Positions 1 through 11,612 of a stretch of 64,000 nucleotides of DNA are shown piece by piece. Numbering within the stretch: the first letter of the stretch is position 1; each line of letters begins with the position of its first letter. The position numbers were made by a program, and so were the translations under genes. This DNA comes from Notamacropus eugenii (lineage: Eukaryota > Chordata > Mammalia > Diprotodontia > Macropodidae), in the NCBI RefSeq assembly GCF_028372415.1, contig NC_092875.1, forward strand, positions 436,177,377-436,241,376, given 5' to 3'. The notes beneath the pieces are model-generated. The model saw only the letters and a list, made by a program, of their open reading frames with translations. It was not told where the DNA came from and did no database searches.

Positions 1-792
1 ATGCCACTTCTCCACAGGAAGTAAATAGGAGATAGTGTTGGAAAACTGAGTTGGATTCAAGTTGTAGAGGGCATTGAATGCCAAACAAGAGTTGTTACTT
101 TATTTGGCAGACAAAAGAAGGGCATTGGATGTTCCTGTACATAAGAGTACTGAGATGGGTATGGTTCTACAAGGAGGCAGAAGTATCAAGGCTGGGCATG
201 CTGGACAAGAGGGGACAAAGACAAGAGGCAGAGAGACCCGTTAGGGGATACTTGATATTGGACAGGCATGCATGAATAAGGAGCTGAATTAAACTGGTAA
301 CTTTGGGAATAGAAAATAAAGGGTGGGTACAATCTTGGGGACTGATTGTACGTAGGGTGAGGCCACAAAGAAGTCAAAGATGACTCAGACATTGAGAGTC
401 TGTGTGAATGATTAGCTTCACCATCCATAGAAATAAGGAAGTGGGGAGCTGGTTGCAGAGAGGTGATGCCTTAGCAGAGAACATCATACCAGGAAATACC
501 GAAGTAGACAGTGTGGGAGGCCTGAACATTGGGATAATGGAAGGAGAAGAGAGACCAGGTGGAAGGGCAGGACAGCATGGAATGATTTCCTTCTCACCCC
601 CTACCACTATGAAGGGAGCAGAAATAGAAAATAAATCATTTGATAAATATATTAAATTAGTCTTACTGAACTCTTTTCCATCTCATGTTTATTCTTTGTT
701 ATAAGGGATAGCTTTCTGGAAGGAGACAGGGAGAGGGTTGCAGAATACAATGGGAAATGCAAATGATGTCTTTTCCCTTTCTTTGCCTCTCT
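1..792. other. Unassigned upstream DNA
   Basis: No gene or clear repeat was recognised. Short open frames occur on both strands, but none has a recognisable domain, splice context or composition unlike the surrounding non-coding DNA. Confidence 0.5.
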
Positions 793-845
793 AATGCTTA
801 GCATAGTGCCAGCACATAGTAGGCACTTAATGTTTATTGACTGAT
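793..845 (+). repeat. Ancient MIR/L2-type tail fragment
   Basis: The motif 'gcacatagtaggcacttaat' followed by 'gtttattgactga' is the familiar 3' end of old mammalian MIR/L2-type repeats. It is short and strongly diverged. Confidence 0.6.
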
Positions 846-2227
846 GTTAATAACAAAAGATAGCAACAAAAGCTTTTTTTAAAAAATTGAGTAGATGATT
901 GTGGTGGAGGCAGGATTGAGAATAAAAGGAGCACAGGATAGTGGCTGGACACTGGCTTGATTTTTTGAGCACAGAAGAATGGAAGGAAAGGTCAGGGTTG
1001 TGGGGAGAGTGCGTTTTAGGAATAGGTTGTTTTGAGAGTATTGCATCTACAGACAAGGCTCAGTCTCATATAAGAGAGGGAGTCACTCGTTAGGAGAAAG
1101 TGAAAGTAGTCCATGAGGAGGATGAAGTATCTTGGCAACATAAGGTTTTACCTATTACAGAGGATTCACTTGATGAAATTGATGGTTAAAGGATACCAGT
1201 GTTTGAAAAGAAAACTAATTTTATTTCCATAAATAAATAACCATTTCCATGGAGTGATTAAATCACATCTTCATGAATTGATTAAGTAGGTACAAGGGAG
1301 TTATGAAAGGTTTGGGCATGTCCATTAATAGCTCCTTTTTAAAATAAATAATGGATTTTAATCATTTCTGCATTTATATTTGGAACTTTGGGAATTCAAA
1401 ATGAACATCTTTGTCAGCTTCTTATAAATGCCAGGAAATGTTTTTATATTGTTCTTCAAATTGTTCTGCTGGGCTTTAACCAAATGGACATTTATAAGTA
1501 TACTGCTATCTAGTTTCGTGCAAATGATCTTGCCAGCCATTTCATTTGGGAAGACCAAGTATTACATGATGCACAGTGGTCAGAGTATGGCTCATGGGAC
1601 CCTTTATCGTAGCTCTTTTGTATGGATTTTTCTTGTTGACTTATAAAGAATTCTTCTCCGAGCAATAAAGATCACATACTTGCCACTGATTTTTTTCCTC
1701 CAATTCACATTCTAGCTGTACTTGGAACTTTTGGAAAGATTTTAGCTGAAGGACTAGAGCAATGATAATGACAGTTTTTCTGCCACCATCAATTTCAATT
1801 TTCTGATGTGTTGTGATATTAAGCTCTCTTAAATGAGCCTTTAATGCAAAGTTCATCTCCAAATTCAGGAGAGTCTGTGAAAAGTCACAGGAAGGAGGTC
1901 TTCAACTGTGACCTTTTGAAGGAGTAATGAGACTTCCTGGACTGTCATTGTGAAAAGCCATAAATGTTTGACTTCTTGCCAGTGGACTTCGTTATCTTGG
2001 CACGGGAGCTGAACATGGCACTGTTTCATATTGACTTAGCAGTGACTTAGAAAGAGAGAGAGTTCTCAAAAGAGCCCATTACTAGCTTCTTGAGATGACT
2101 CTGGGAAGTTCCTTTAATTGGTCCTAAGGAAGACACTGCTTCTGGATATTCAACTCATTCATGCCTCATTAAGGTTGTGTGATTAAGACTCAGTGTTAAA
2201 GATGGTTTAAATGGCTTAGGAGAAGGG
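846..2227. other. Unassigned intergenic DNA
   Basis: AT-rich single-copy-looking sequence. No coding exon, RNA gene or repeat family could be supported. Confidence 0.45.
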
Positions 2228-2360
2228 TGAGGTGCCTGCAGGCTGGAGGCCACATATAGCTTTCTAGGTCTTTGGTGGGACCTTTTGACTGAGTCCAAGT
2301 TTTACAGAGCAAATCCTTTTATTAAGGGGATTTATTTGTTCTGTGAAGTTTGGATTCACT
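2228..2360. mobile_element. Fragment of a palindromic non-autonomous DNA transposon (hAT-like)
   Basis: It matches the element around 41895-42029 piece by piece: a 'gccacat...ctaggtc' block, then 'ttttgactgagtccaag', then 'acagagcaaatcc', 'attaagggga' and 'ttgttctgtgaagtttgga'. The central part is near-palindromic, as in the other copy. It is a fragment and no target-site duplication was identified. Confidence 0.6.
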
Positions 2361-2517
2361 CCCATGCCTTTGGATATTGAGGACCAGAGCTGTCCCTATG
2401 AACATGGATAAGCTGGGCGGGCAGACACCCCTTGGAGAAGAATGCTCATTGTCCCATCCACTATGGCTGTCTATATTGAGTTTCTAATAGGATACCAACA
2501 GATCTGCTGAAGTGAAT

Positions 2518-2645
2518 GGAGAGACAGAGATAAACACAGAGAAAGATATAGAGAAAATCAAAGAGAGAGAGGAGAGAGGAAAAGAGAGAGACAGAAAGAT
2601 GGAGAGAGAGATAGAGCTGAGAGCAGGTCAGAGAAAGGAGAACAT
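2518..2645. repeat. GA-rich low-complexity tract
   Basis: The tract consists of irregular GAGA/GACAGA/GATAGA repeats. It yields a spurious Leu/Ser-rich open frame on the minus strand. Confidence 0.85.
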
Positions 2646-3702
2646 GCAAGTAGATTTGGGTTTCTGATTTTCCCCAAGGTGTCACCACCTACATCTCTGC
2701 CCATCTAACCCCAACAGTGGTAGCCCAGGAAGAGGTGGCAACAGTCTAGGGCAACAGTGGAGATCATCAGCACCAATCCCTAAACTCCGAAGAGTTAGAG
2801 AGAGATAGAAATACAGTGGAAGAACTTGGCAACCACAGAGAAGAAAACATGACATTCTAGGGGAAAAGCAAGACTGCCTGAACTGAGGACCAAGAACCAA
2901 GCAAGAGAACAAGGTAACATACTTGATCATGGATCCAAGAATGCCTCCCTGCCTTCCCCTCTTCTCAGTTAAGGGTTTCTCTCTACATATTCGCTATTTT
3001 TTGGGTTGAGAAGCTCTGCCCTTGTCTCTCTATAACCATCATTGATGAGACTGGGGTTGGGGTGATGGTGGCTAAGTAGTCTCTAGAACTCTCTGCCAAC
3101 TAGAATTCTTCATACCATGCTCCCATACCCCTAAAATTATCTAGCTCCAACCTACTTTACGAGCCCTATCTCACATGATTCCTCTTTGTGTACTCAATGT
3201 GGCAGACAAACTGGTTCACTCACCTTTATTTGTCCTTGCTCCCTGTGGTTCCCTATTCTTGGAACACTCTTCCCTGCCCCCACATCCCAGCGATATGAAA
3301 TAGAAGCCCAGAATTCTATTTCCCAGGTTCATTGTGAACACTGTTTCCCTTTACAAATACAGATCCCAGAATTTTGTCAGGGATCCACATCAAGAACATC
3401 AGTCTATAGCATGCAGACTCCACAATTTTCCCTTTTCTCTTTTGAAAATCAAGACCACACTTTCCCATTTCACAGTCTGGGCCTAGGCTACTGTTCATTG
3501 CTGAGCACTCTCCCTTGGCTGGATTCAACCATCATCCATTCATTTTCTAATGTCTTTCATTATTTTCTTCCATTAGCCTAACAAGAGAGAAAGCCTACTA
3601 TGTAGAATTTACACATAGTTTATGAGCATGGCTAAACTTAAGTGTGAAGAATTCTCAGAGTACAAGCTATATACCATTGAACCATTTTAAGAGTATAAAC
3701 AG
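2646..3702. other. Unassigned intergenic DNA
   Basis: Nothing was recognised. An open frame of 131 codons at 3186-3581 has no recognisable domain and lies in pyrimidine-rich sequence, so it is not called as a gene. Confidence 0.45.
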
Positions 3703-3985
3703 TCATTCAATATGCATTTATTAAGCACCTACCATGTGCCAGGAACTGTACTGAGGATACAATAAAGAGGCAAAAGACAGTCCCTGCCCTCAAGGTGTTT
3801 ACAATCTGATGGGTGAGGGAAAACAACGAGCAAACAAATAGTACAAACAAGCTAAAGACAGAACAACTAGGGAACGGTTAACTGAGGGAAGGCTCTAGAA
3901 TTAAAAGGGTTTGGAAAAGGCTTTCTGTAAAGATGGGATTTTAGCTGAGATGTAAAGGAAGTCAGGGAAACCAGGAGGTAGACAT
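3703..3985 (+). mobile_element. L2-type LINE 3' end
   Basis: It opens with 'tgcatttattaagcaccta' and 'catgtgccaggaactgt'. It then has a 'ggatacaataaagaggcaa' block, 'tccctgccctcaagg', and a tail ending near 'ggaagtcagggaaacc'. This order is typical of the abundant L2-like 3' ends in marsupials. It is old and 5'-truncated. Confidence 0.7.
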
Positions 3986-4084
3986 GAGAAGCCAGTGTTC
4001 CTCTATCCTAAAATTAGTTTAATTTACTCTATCCTGGTGCTACTCTTGTTAAAAACTAAAGATTTGAAGAGGTAAATATTCTGA

Positions 4085-4195
4085 GATATAGTGGAAAGAG
4101 CTCTGAGTCACGAGCCCTGGGTTTGAATCTGATTTCTGTCAAGTACAAATGGTTGGACCTCAGTTTCTCATCTATAAAATGCAAGGATGAGAAAA
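4085..4195 (+). repeat. MIR/CORE-SINE fragment
   Basis: Reads 'gagccctgggtttgaatct', then 'ggacctcagtttctcatct' and 'ataaaatgcaaggatga', the usual order of a plus-strand MIR-type SINE. Head and tail are worn. Confidence 0.7.
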
Positions 4196-5261
4196 TAATC
4201 TTAGGTCTGTTTTGATACCAGTCCCTGTACAGCCCTCTGCCACCCCCTTTTGATCCTTGATACTCAGGTCATAGTTTTCTGACAAGTCTGTCCTGCTTTG
4301 ATTGTCAAGTCGTAGTCCGAACCTTCATCCAACTGGTATCTTTAATTGCTCTTCTGGTTGGGGGTGAATATCACGTTTCGGCTACAGAGTTGCCTGGGAG
4401 AGGAAGACTTTGGCCAGGGTCAAAAGAGCTGGTATATATTGGCAGTTCCTAAAAAGAAACTGAAGGTAGAAAAATCTACAGAAGAGCAGCTCTGGATAGG
4501 AGCTGGACCTGGAATTGGACAGTGGAAGTAGGATGAATCTTAGGTTTTCCTGACTTTGATTGAGGCCAGCTTTCTATCTCCAACCAATCTTGACTCTTAC
4601 CACCATTTTTAAAAGATGACAAATGTATGTTAAGGACGCGTACCATGAGTTAATCTCTAAATTCCATAATCTCCTTTGGAAAGGGGAATTTTCTCATCCA
4701 GAGAATGGCAGGGTAACGTAGCTAAGGACTCAAAACATGGTCAATATGTTGCTGGAGTCTGGCTTTCATCTAGGTGGGTACTTTCTTCTTTGGTTCGGAT
4801 CCTATGGGCATCCTAACTTGTAGGATCTTGTAAAGCTTTTCCCATTAATTATCCATAGGTTGATCACTTAGTATGCTGGAATACCTTCCTCGAGATCTCT
4901 TGATAATACAATATATGGCTATCCATGCTCATGGGATGACGAATTCTTTTGTCAGGGCAATACATAAAACAATTCATCCCTTCTAATGCGTAAAAATGTC
5001 TTCTACTAATAGCAAACAAAATAGCCACCTACCTTCTATATTCTGAAAACATTACTGAGCTTTGTAAAGATAGCAAAGACTGCTGCAAACAATGACTGGG
5101 TTATGTCATAGTTTCTATTTCCATAAATATTGAAAGGAACCTTAGAAAATGAGTCACATTTTCAGACAGGTGTATGTACACACACATTTGCAGACACCAT
5201 GCGTGAATGTTTTATAAATGATATACTGATGAACAGCTAATGCTGCAGTCACTTTTAAAAT
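4196..5261. other. Unassigned intergenic DNA
   Basis: No gene, RNA or repeat family was recognised. Confidence 0.45.
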
Positions 5262-5960
5262 TACAATTTATTTTTTTAAATGAATAAAAATCTTCCTTGT
5301 TACCCTCCCACCTTAACCACACCCCTTCCTACCCTCATCAAGAATGAAAGAAAAGCTAAACCCATGCTACAACAAAACAAATTTTGAAAACAACAGACTT
5401 CTGCGTTGGCCATGTCCAAAAGTCTCATTCTGTGTTCTAAGTCCTATACTTCTCTATCAGATGTAGGTAGTAGGTTTTATCATTAGACCTTTGGAATTGT
5501 GATTGGTCATTACATAGGTCAGGGTTCCTAATTCTTTCAAAATTGTCTTCTTCATATTATTGTTTTTATATAAATAATTGTTCTACTAATAATTTTTACT
5601 TTACCGTGCATTGGTGCACACAAGTCTTCCCAGGTTTCTCTGAAACTCTCCATCATGTCTTAGAGCACACTAGTATTCTGTCACATTTATGTAGCGTACT
5701 TGGTTTAGTCATTCCTAAATTTATGGGCACTCCCTGTTTCCAATTCTTTGCCACTTCAAAGAGTTATAAATATTGTATGTCTTTAGAGTTTGTTTTGCTT
5801 GGGGCTAATTCCTCCTTCAAAGTACCATCCCTCTAATTCCCCCTTCTCCCTTTTCCCTTCTAATTCCCTACTGAATGAAATGTATTTCTGTACCCACTGT
5901 GTGAGTGTACGTGTTCTTACTTTTTTTGATCAGTTCATATGAGATTAGGGTTTTAGTCTT
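5262..5960 (-). mobile_element. Old L1 fragment, ORF2 3' end plus 3' UTR
   Basis: On the minus strand this is the end of L1 ORF2 and its 3' UTR. It contains 'caagtcttcccaggtttctc' and 'tgggcactccctgtttccaa', equivalent to the 'tctttccaggcc' and 'gatgggcatcccc' blocks of the large L1 at 30.4-36.7 kb. It is heavily diverged and 5'-truncated. Confidence 0.65.
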
Positions 5961-6061
5961 AATCCTTAGTGTGCATTTCAAATTCTTCATAAAGGGGCCA
6001 CCCCAACCTTTCCTAAACTTTTTACCTCAAGTTAATGTGAGCCTGTGGACCAACTGTCCAG

Positions 6062-6228
6062 GTGATTTTCTTGGCAAATATACTGGATTGGTTTGCCATT
6101 TTCTTCTTTTCAGGCAGGGGTTAAGTGACTTGTCCAGGATCACACAGCTAGTGAGTACCTAAGATCACATTTGAACCCTGGCCTTTCTGACTCCAGGTCC
6201 AGTATTCTATCTACTGCACCACCTACCA
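6062..6228 (-). mobile_element. Marsupial tRNA/CORE-type SINE
   Basis: The minus-strand copy has the tail block 'tggtttgccattttcttctt', the core 'cacacagctagtgagtacct' and the head 'tctgactccaggtcc' with 'ctactgcaccacctacc'. The family is non-autonomous and depends on a LINE for mobility. Confidence 0.8.
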
Positions 6229-6742
6229 TCTTCCAAATCACCTTGGTTAATTATCTCCAATTAATGCTGGATATATCTTGTTTGCAGAGAGTTGTTTTTA
6301 TGTTGCCTCCCCTAAGTATACTGTGGGCTACTTGAAAACGATCACATTATTGCCTTTCTTTGTAATAAATGCTTACTGACTATTTAAAATGCAAATGCTC
6401 ATAGTCTTGGGGAGTGAGGAAAGAGGCCTAGAGACCATCTGTTAAGGGCACTGGAAGCTTAACCCAAACATCATCATCCTCATTAGTATCTCCTATACTC
6501 AAATTAAATTTTAAAAGTTTTCTAGTCATCTAAAATTAAAGTTTATGAGCTTTTTGAAATACTTGAAACCTGAGGAAGAAAAGAAAAAAATTCATTTTTC
6601 AAGTAGTTCCTGGAAGTTAACTGCACAATCCTGGTTAAAATGCAATGCTGCGCTAACGTGTAAATGAACAATTCATTATCCTACCATCCGGCCTCCAATT
6701 TGTGTCTGCTCAGTAGCTCAAGGAGTTGTCTTTGGACCTGGG

Positions 6743-6845
6743 ATCAGAGGATCACAGACCTAGAGCTGGAAGGGACTTCAGAGGCCATGGTCTAATGTTC
6801 TCATTTTACACTTGAGGAAACTGAGGCTCAGGGAAGGAGCTCAAG
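6743..6845 (+). repeat. Ancient CR1-tail/MIR-like repeat
   Basis: It reads 'tagagctggaagggacttca' followed by 'gaggaaactgaggctcag'. These are hallmarks of an old amniote/mammalian interspersed repeat, here short and diverged. Confidence 0.6.
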
Positions 6846-7079
6846 GGAAGGAAAACAGGTTCCTAAATTTGTTCGGATGTTCTAACTTGATCCTAGCTAA
6901 GTTTTAGCTTCAAAATAAAAACATACCAAGCATTGCAGCATTACTTATGCCAAGTTTTTCTGTATGCATCGATTGTTTCCCACTCTGAGTACCTGCTGAA
7001 CAAAGTGCTGAAGGCAAAAATAACAATAACAACTTATATTGGAATATCATTTTACAATGGTCTTTTTGTATGTTATCTG

Positions 7080-7330
7080 ATCTGGATTCCACACCTGGCT
7101 CTACCATTGACTTAGTTGTATAACCAACCTTGAGCAAGTCATTTATATTGTTGACAAGGCTAGTATAGGAGGGAGAGCAGGGGATTTGGAGCTCACTGAC
7201 CTGGGTTCAAAGCCTAGCTCTGCCACTTGCAACCCATGGGTAAGTCACTTAAAGTCTTGAGTATGTTTCCTCATGTGTAAAACAGCTGAGATTGTACTAG
7301 ATGGTTCTGAAGGTCCTTTCCAGTTCTGGA
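7080..7330 (+). repeat. Two adjacent MIR-type SINE fragments
   Basis: A first piece at 7080-7146 ('cacctggctctaccattgac', 'cttgagcaagtcattta') is followed by a longer copy at 7160-7330. The longer copy has 'gacctgggttcaaagcctag', 'gggtaagtcacttaa' and 'gaaggtcctttccagttc'. Both are plus strand and old. Confidence 0.7.
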
Positions 7331-7609
7331 TCCTGGGAACACTGTCTCTAAAACAGGGATCATAATGGTTACACTATCTACTTTGTAAAGCAGTTGTGAG
7401 AATCAGATAATGGATGTCAACGTACTTTAGAAACTAAAAGTTGTTACACAAGTGTAAGGCATTCTTAGCAATGATAGTAATCATTCATTAATACTTTTAA
7501 AATATAAACACATATATAAGCATAAGTAAATAAATAAAATACAAAAAATAGATCTAACAGGGGCTTTAAAAAAAACTCTACAATGACAATTTGTTTAGAA
7601 GGGAAGGGA

Positions 7610-7797
7610 ATGCGTATTTATCAAATGCCTATGTGCCAGGCACTGTGCTAAGTGCTTTACAAATATTTTCTCATTTGATCTTTATAATAATCCTGAGAAA
7701 TAGGTGCTATTATTATCCCTATTTTACATTTGAGGATATGGAGGCAGATAGAGGTTAAGTGACTTGCCCAGGGTCACACAACTAGCTGGTAAGTATA
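7610..7797 (+). mobile_element. L2 LINE 3' end
   Basis: The order 'gtgccaggcactgtgctaag', 'ttatccctattttacattt', 'ggttaagtgacttgcccag' and 'ggtcacacaactagctggta' is diagnostic of the L2 3' end. Plus strand, 5'-truncated. Confidence 0.8.
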
Positions 7798-7929
7798 ATG
7801 ATGTAATTCTAAAGGAAGGAGAGAAAATTTAGCTGAGAATCATTTCTCTTCTGAAAAATCTTTTGCTAGGAAATACTGGGGAGCATTTAGTTAATTAGGA
7901 ATCTCTTGGCAACCTGGTTAAAAGAATTA

Positions 7930-8095
7930 TTAGGATCATAAGATTTATTGCTGCAAGGGCTCATCTGATCCAACCCTTCTCATTTTATATTCATTACAGA
8001 AAAGTGTTCAGGGCCACTCAGGCAAGGAGAGGCAGAGCTCACCTTCAGTTCCAACTCCTTGGATTCCAAGCCAAGCCTTTCCCATGTATGAACCA
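7930..8095 (+). repeat. Ancient MIR/CR1-tail-like repeat
   Basis: Worn blocks 'gctcatctgatccaaccctt', 'cagggccactcaggcaagga' and 'ttccaactccttggattcc' resemble old mammalian-wide repeats. Family assignment is approximate. Confidence 0.45.
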
Positions 8096-8239
8096 TAAAC
8101 CTATCCGTCTATGATCCATGATGCCTTAAGGTAGGAGAGAGTTGATAGATGTTTGGAAAATAGGTGGCCAGGCTACAGAATTATAATTTCCATTTTAAAC
8201 AATTATTAATGGCACTTGTAAATATCAAGGCAATATCTA

Positions 8240-8487
8240 TGGATAGAGTGTTCTGCCTGGAAAAAGGAAGACATCTTTGCGAGTCTAAATCTGGCTTCAG
8301 ACACTTACTAGTTATATGATCCTGAGTAAGTCACTTACTCAGCTTCTTCCTCAGTAAAATGAGTAAAAATCAGTAAAAATGAGCCGGAAAAGGACATGAC
8401 AAGCCACTTCAGTTACTTTTGCCAAGAAAATACAAAATAGGGTCACGACGAGTCTGACATGATGGAAAATGACTAAATAACAAAAAT
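8240..8487 (+). mobile_element. Marsupial SINE with long 3' tail
   Basis: The head 'ggatagagtgttctgcctgg' leads into 'cttcagacacttactagtta' and 'gtaagtcacttactcagc'. The tail has 'gccacttcagttacttttgc' and 'gggtcacgacgagtctgaca'. The plus-strand copy is nearly complete, with a small internal duplication of 'cagtaaaaatgag'. Confidence 0.8.
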
Positions 8488-8699
8488 AGGACGAGAATCA
8501 TAAAACTGCTGAGCAAATCAGTGTCCAGACATATGAAATAAATGGCCTAAGTGGTCACAAAAGGGCTGACTTGTTTCTTGATGGAGTTTAATGGATGGGG
8601 AATGATTTTAAATTATATTGATGAAGAGAAATGTGCTTTTATTCTTGGGTAACTAACAACTTTTAGGTAAAATGTTAGACCTTGTAATTAGGGACTTTG

Positions 8700-8865
8700 A
8701 TAGAGAATTTTTCAGCTAAAAGGACCTTAAACAAGATCTACCCCCACTCTTATATTTTACAAATGAGAAAACTTAGAGTCAGAGAAGCTACATGACTAGG
8801 TGAAGCTCATAAAGCTGGCAGAATTGAGATTGGAACATGGGTCTTCTGAACAACACTAGTTATCA
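8700..8865 (+). repeat. Ancient MIR/CR1-tail-like repeat
   Basis: Worn matches: 'aaaaggaccttaaacaagat', 'tattttacaaatgagaaaac', 'aaagctggcagaattgagat'. The fragment is old and low in confidence. Confidence 0.45.
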
Positions 8866-9009
8866 TTTTACCAAGTTAGAAAGAAGTACTTCCATGATGG
8901 CAGGAAATAACAGTTTGTAGGAGCTGAGGCCCAGAGTCATTGCCATGGAGACTTAGTAGGGAGGAGTTGTATTTGCTTTCTCAATTTTATGACATGTGAT
9001 ACATTTTTT

Positions 9010-9270
9010 GGGCAGTTAGGTTGGTGTAGTGGATAGAGTGTCAACCCTGATGTCAGGAAGATTCATCTTTGTGAATTCAAATCTGGCATTAGACACTTAC
9101 TAGTTATGTAACCCTGGGCAAGTCCCTTAACCCTGTTTGCCTCAGTTTCCTCATCTGTAAAATGAGCTAGAGAAGGAAATGGCAAATCACTTCAGTATCT
9201 CTGCCAAAAAAAACCAAACCCAAATGGGGTCATGAAGAGTTGGACATTACTGAAACGATTTAATAACAAC
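9010..9270 (+). mobile_element. Marsupial SINE, near full length
   Basis: It starts 'gggcagttaggttggtgtag', has the B-box-like 'gaattcaaatctgg', 'ccctgggcaagtcccttaac' and 'cctcatctgtaaaatgagct'. The tail is 'aaggaaatggcaaatcactt' with 'ggggtcatgaagagttggac', ending in an AT-rich stretch. It is among the best-preserved SINE copies in the window. Confidence 0.85.
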
Positions 9271-9289
9271 CAATTCAGATGTTGAGAGG

Positions 9290-9485
9290 TCATGTGATGT
9301 ATGTGGGGGGTGAGTTCTAAATTTGATATCTCAGGACCTTGGTTCAAATCTCAGATCTACCATTTATTTACCTGGGCAACTTTGGGCAATGATTACATAG
9401 CCTCTCTGTTTCCTTATTTGTAAAATGAAGAAGTTATACTAGATGACCTCTAAGGTCTTTTGCAGCTCTAAATCTCTGACCCTGT
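9290..9485 (+). repeat. MIR-type SINE
   Basis: Contains 'ggaccttggttcaaatctca', 'gggcaactttgggcaatga' and 'gtaaaatgaagaagtta', then 'gatgacctctaaggtcttt'. Plus strand, old. Confidence 0.75.
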
Positions 9486-9799
9486 GATTTAATGATGCTA
9501 TGTGTCTATGTGTTACATGGACTATGTTTTATGGTATATTTTCTTTCCTTGTGGTCACATGATTGGAGTGAATTTTGTAAAGTGACTCTACTGGATCCTA
9601 TTACATCTGGAGGGCTCAGTTATGTCTCTCATTAAAAGTTTTTAATTTGGGAGTCTGTAAGTTTAAAAAAAATTTTTTTTGACAATTGTATTTCTATATA
9701 ATTGATTTCTTTTGTAGTCCTACATATTTCATGATATGCATTTTTCTGTGAGGAGACCTATAAGGCTTAACTGGACTGCCAAAGGGATCTGTGTGTATG

Positions 9800-10108
9800 T
9801 GTTCATCCTTTGTTGCCAAAGAAGACCATGCCATCAGAGAAATAATGACATGACTTGCATTTGACTTTGTTTTGAGTGAGTGAGGGCTGTGCAGGTCACC
9901 AGCCTCACTTGTCCTCCAGAGCCATCTGAATCCAGTGATCAGATATTCATCAGGATGACTGGAGATGACCCAGGATGAGGCAACTGGAGTTAAGTGACTT
10001 GCCCAAGGTCACACAGCTAGTGAGTGTCAAGTGTCTGAGGTGAGATTTGAACTCTGTCCTCCTGACTCCTGCACTGGTGCTCTATCCACTGCACCACCTA
10101 GTTGCCCC
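9800..10108 (-). mobile_element. CORE-SINE with an RTE-LINE-like 3' tail
   Basis: Read on the minus strand, it starts with a tRNA-like SINE head ('ggggcaactaggtggtgcag'), passes through 'gtgaccttgggcaagtcact' and a CORE-like body. It ends with 'catggtcttctttggcaac'. That end resembles the 3' terminus of the RTE-like LINE at 61.57-61.61 kb ('tcattttggtcctctg' then 'aaacgaaggacaacaac'). By analogy with other SINE/LINE pairs the tail implies mobilisation by that LINE. Confidence 0.75.
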
Positions 10109-11113
10109 GCCAAAGGAATCTATAACACATAGAAAGGTCAAGAACCTCTAGACCAAAGGGATGGTACAGTTTCAAATTAATCACCCTTGTCGAAATGAGG
10201 TTGTATCCAAAATTACTATGTAATAAGGAAATAATTGTAAAAAATGCAGTAAATCACCACACACTTAACCTTTCTGGTGAACTGACTTGTCCCTTCCCTG
10301 GGGCAGGTACCAAGATGCCTGTGGGGTGAGACACAGACATATCACAATTACTCTTACCTCTATCCACCTTCCTATCAGGCTAGTACACGACCTACATAAA
10401 GGAAGACTCTCTGGGTTACTACGCAATAGCAGTTTGTGTGCCAAAGGATTATTTGGAGAATTTCTTTTTTTTTTTAATTTGAAGATGAAATCAGTTTTGT
10501 ACAAAAGGCAATAGGCTCATGATTATTCTTGAATTCACCAGTAATAATACTTGGCCTTCTGTCTCCTTAAATACTAATGAAATCTCTGCAAGTCAATGCA
10601 CTGATTTACCAGTTTACTATTCTCCCCTCCTAATTTAAAGGATGCCCAGTCATACTCTGCTTCCTGCTTGCCTTGGGAGGACTGGTAGCTGAACTCTGAG
10701 GATATCAAAGCAGCAATCCCCTGGTTTCAGACCCCTTCTTCCTTCCGGCCTTGAGATTTAAGTCTCACTCTCTCAGGGTGGTGGAGAGGGTGTTCTTTTC
10801 CCCCACTGGGCAGAAGGTCATGAACTCATGGGTCCCTGGGCAAGTCTATGTCTTGCATGGCACCACTTCATGTTTGTGTCTTTTTTTCCCTTGGCACCCA
10901 GCAGTGGACTTCTGGTCTCAGATAGTGACCAAATGTTGGAAGGAAAAGAATCACCTCTAGGAACAGGAATAATCAAAACCCTTTTGGGTGCTGATTTGCC
11001 AGTACTGGGGGTGTGTGTGCATGTGCGTGTGTTGAATTATAAAATAGATAATAAGCAGCTCTCACAAAGGATCTGTTTGCAAATGACCAAAAAAGTAGCC
11101 TCTCTTTTAGGTA
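10109..11113. other. Unassigned intergenic DNA
   Basis: No repeat or gene was recognised. Overlapping open frames at 10751-11163 lack homology and splice context, and are not called. Confidence 0.45.
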
Positions 11114-11612
11114 TTAGGTGGTGCAATAGAAAGGTCCCTGGACCTGGAGTCAGGAAGACCTGAGCTCAAATTCTGCTGGGCAAGTCATTTAACCTCTGTT
11201 TGCCTCAGTTTTCTTATCTGTAAAATGGGGAGAATAATAACACCTACCTCCCAAGGTTGTTGTTAGAATCAAATGAGATAATAGTTACAAAGTACTTAAC
11301 ACAATGGCTTGCACTATATGTTTTTGTTGAGTTATTTCAGTTGTGTCTGACTTGTGTGACCCCATTTAGGGTTTTCTTGGCAAAGATATTGGAGTGGTTT
11401 GTCATTTCCTTCTCCAGCTCATTTTACAAATGAGGAACTGAGGAAAACAGGGTTACAGGGTTAGGTGACTCCCCCAAGATCACACAGCTAGTGTCTGAGG
11501 CTGCATTTGAACTCATCTCCTCCTGGCTCTAGGACTGGGCTCTATCCACTTTAATACCTGGCTACTCATAAGCACTATGTAAGTGGTCACTATCATCATT
11601 ACTATTATTGCT
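11114..11612 (+). mobile_element. Marsupial SINE split by a second SINE
   Basis: The plus-strand body at 11114-11325 has 'cctggagtcaggaagacctg', 'gggcaagtcatttaacctct' and 'caaatgagataatag'. It stops at 'gcactatatg', and its tail seems to resume at about 11567 with 'aagcactatgtaag' and 'catcattactattatt'. The gap is filled by a minus-strand SINE. Confidence 0.7.
11326..11566 (-). mobile_element. Marsupial SINE nested in another SINE
   Basis: The minus-strand copy has the tail 'gttgagttatttcagttgtg', then 'ttcttggcaaagatattgga', 'cccccaagatcacacagcta' and the head 'gggctctatccactttaata'. The flanks 'gcactatat' and 'gcactatgt' look like a worn target-site duplication. Confidence 0.75.

Noticed and set aside
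3186-3581. 131-codon plus-strand open frame
   Set aside because: No domain, no splice or promoter context, and composition like the surrounding non-coding DNA.
5543-5836. 97-codon plus-strand open frame
   Set aside because: It lies antisense to an old L1 fragment and has no independent support.
9010-9060. tRNA-like A/B-box segments in many SINE heads
   Set aside because: They belong to SINE promoters. None shows a full tRNA cloverleaf or a tRNA gene context.
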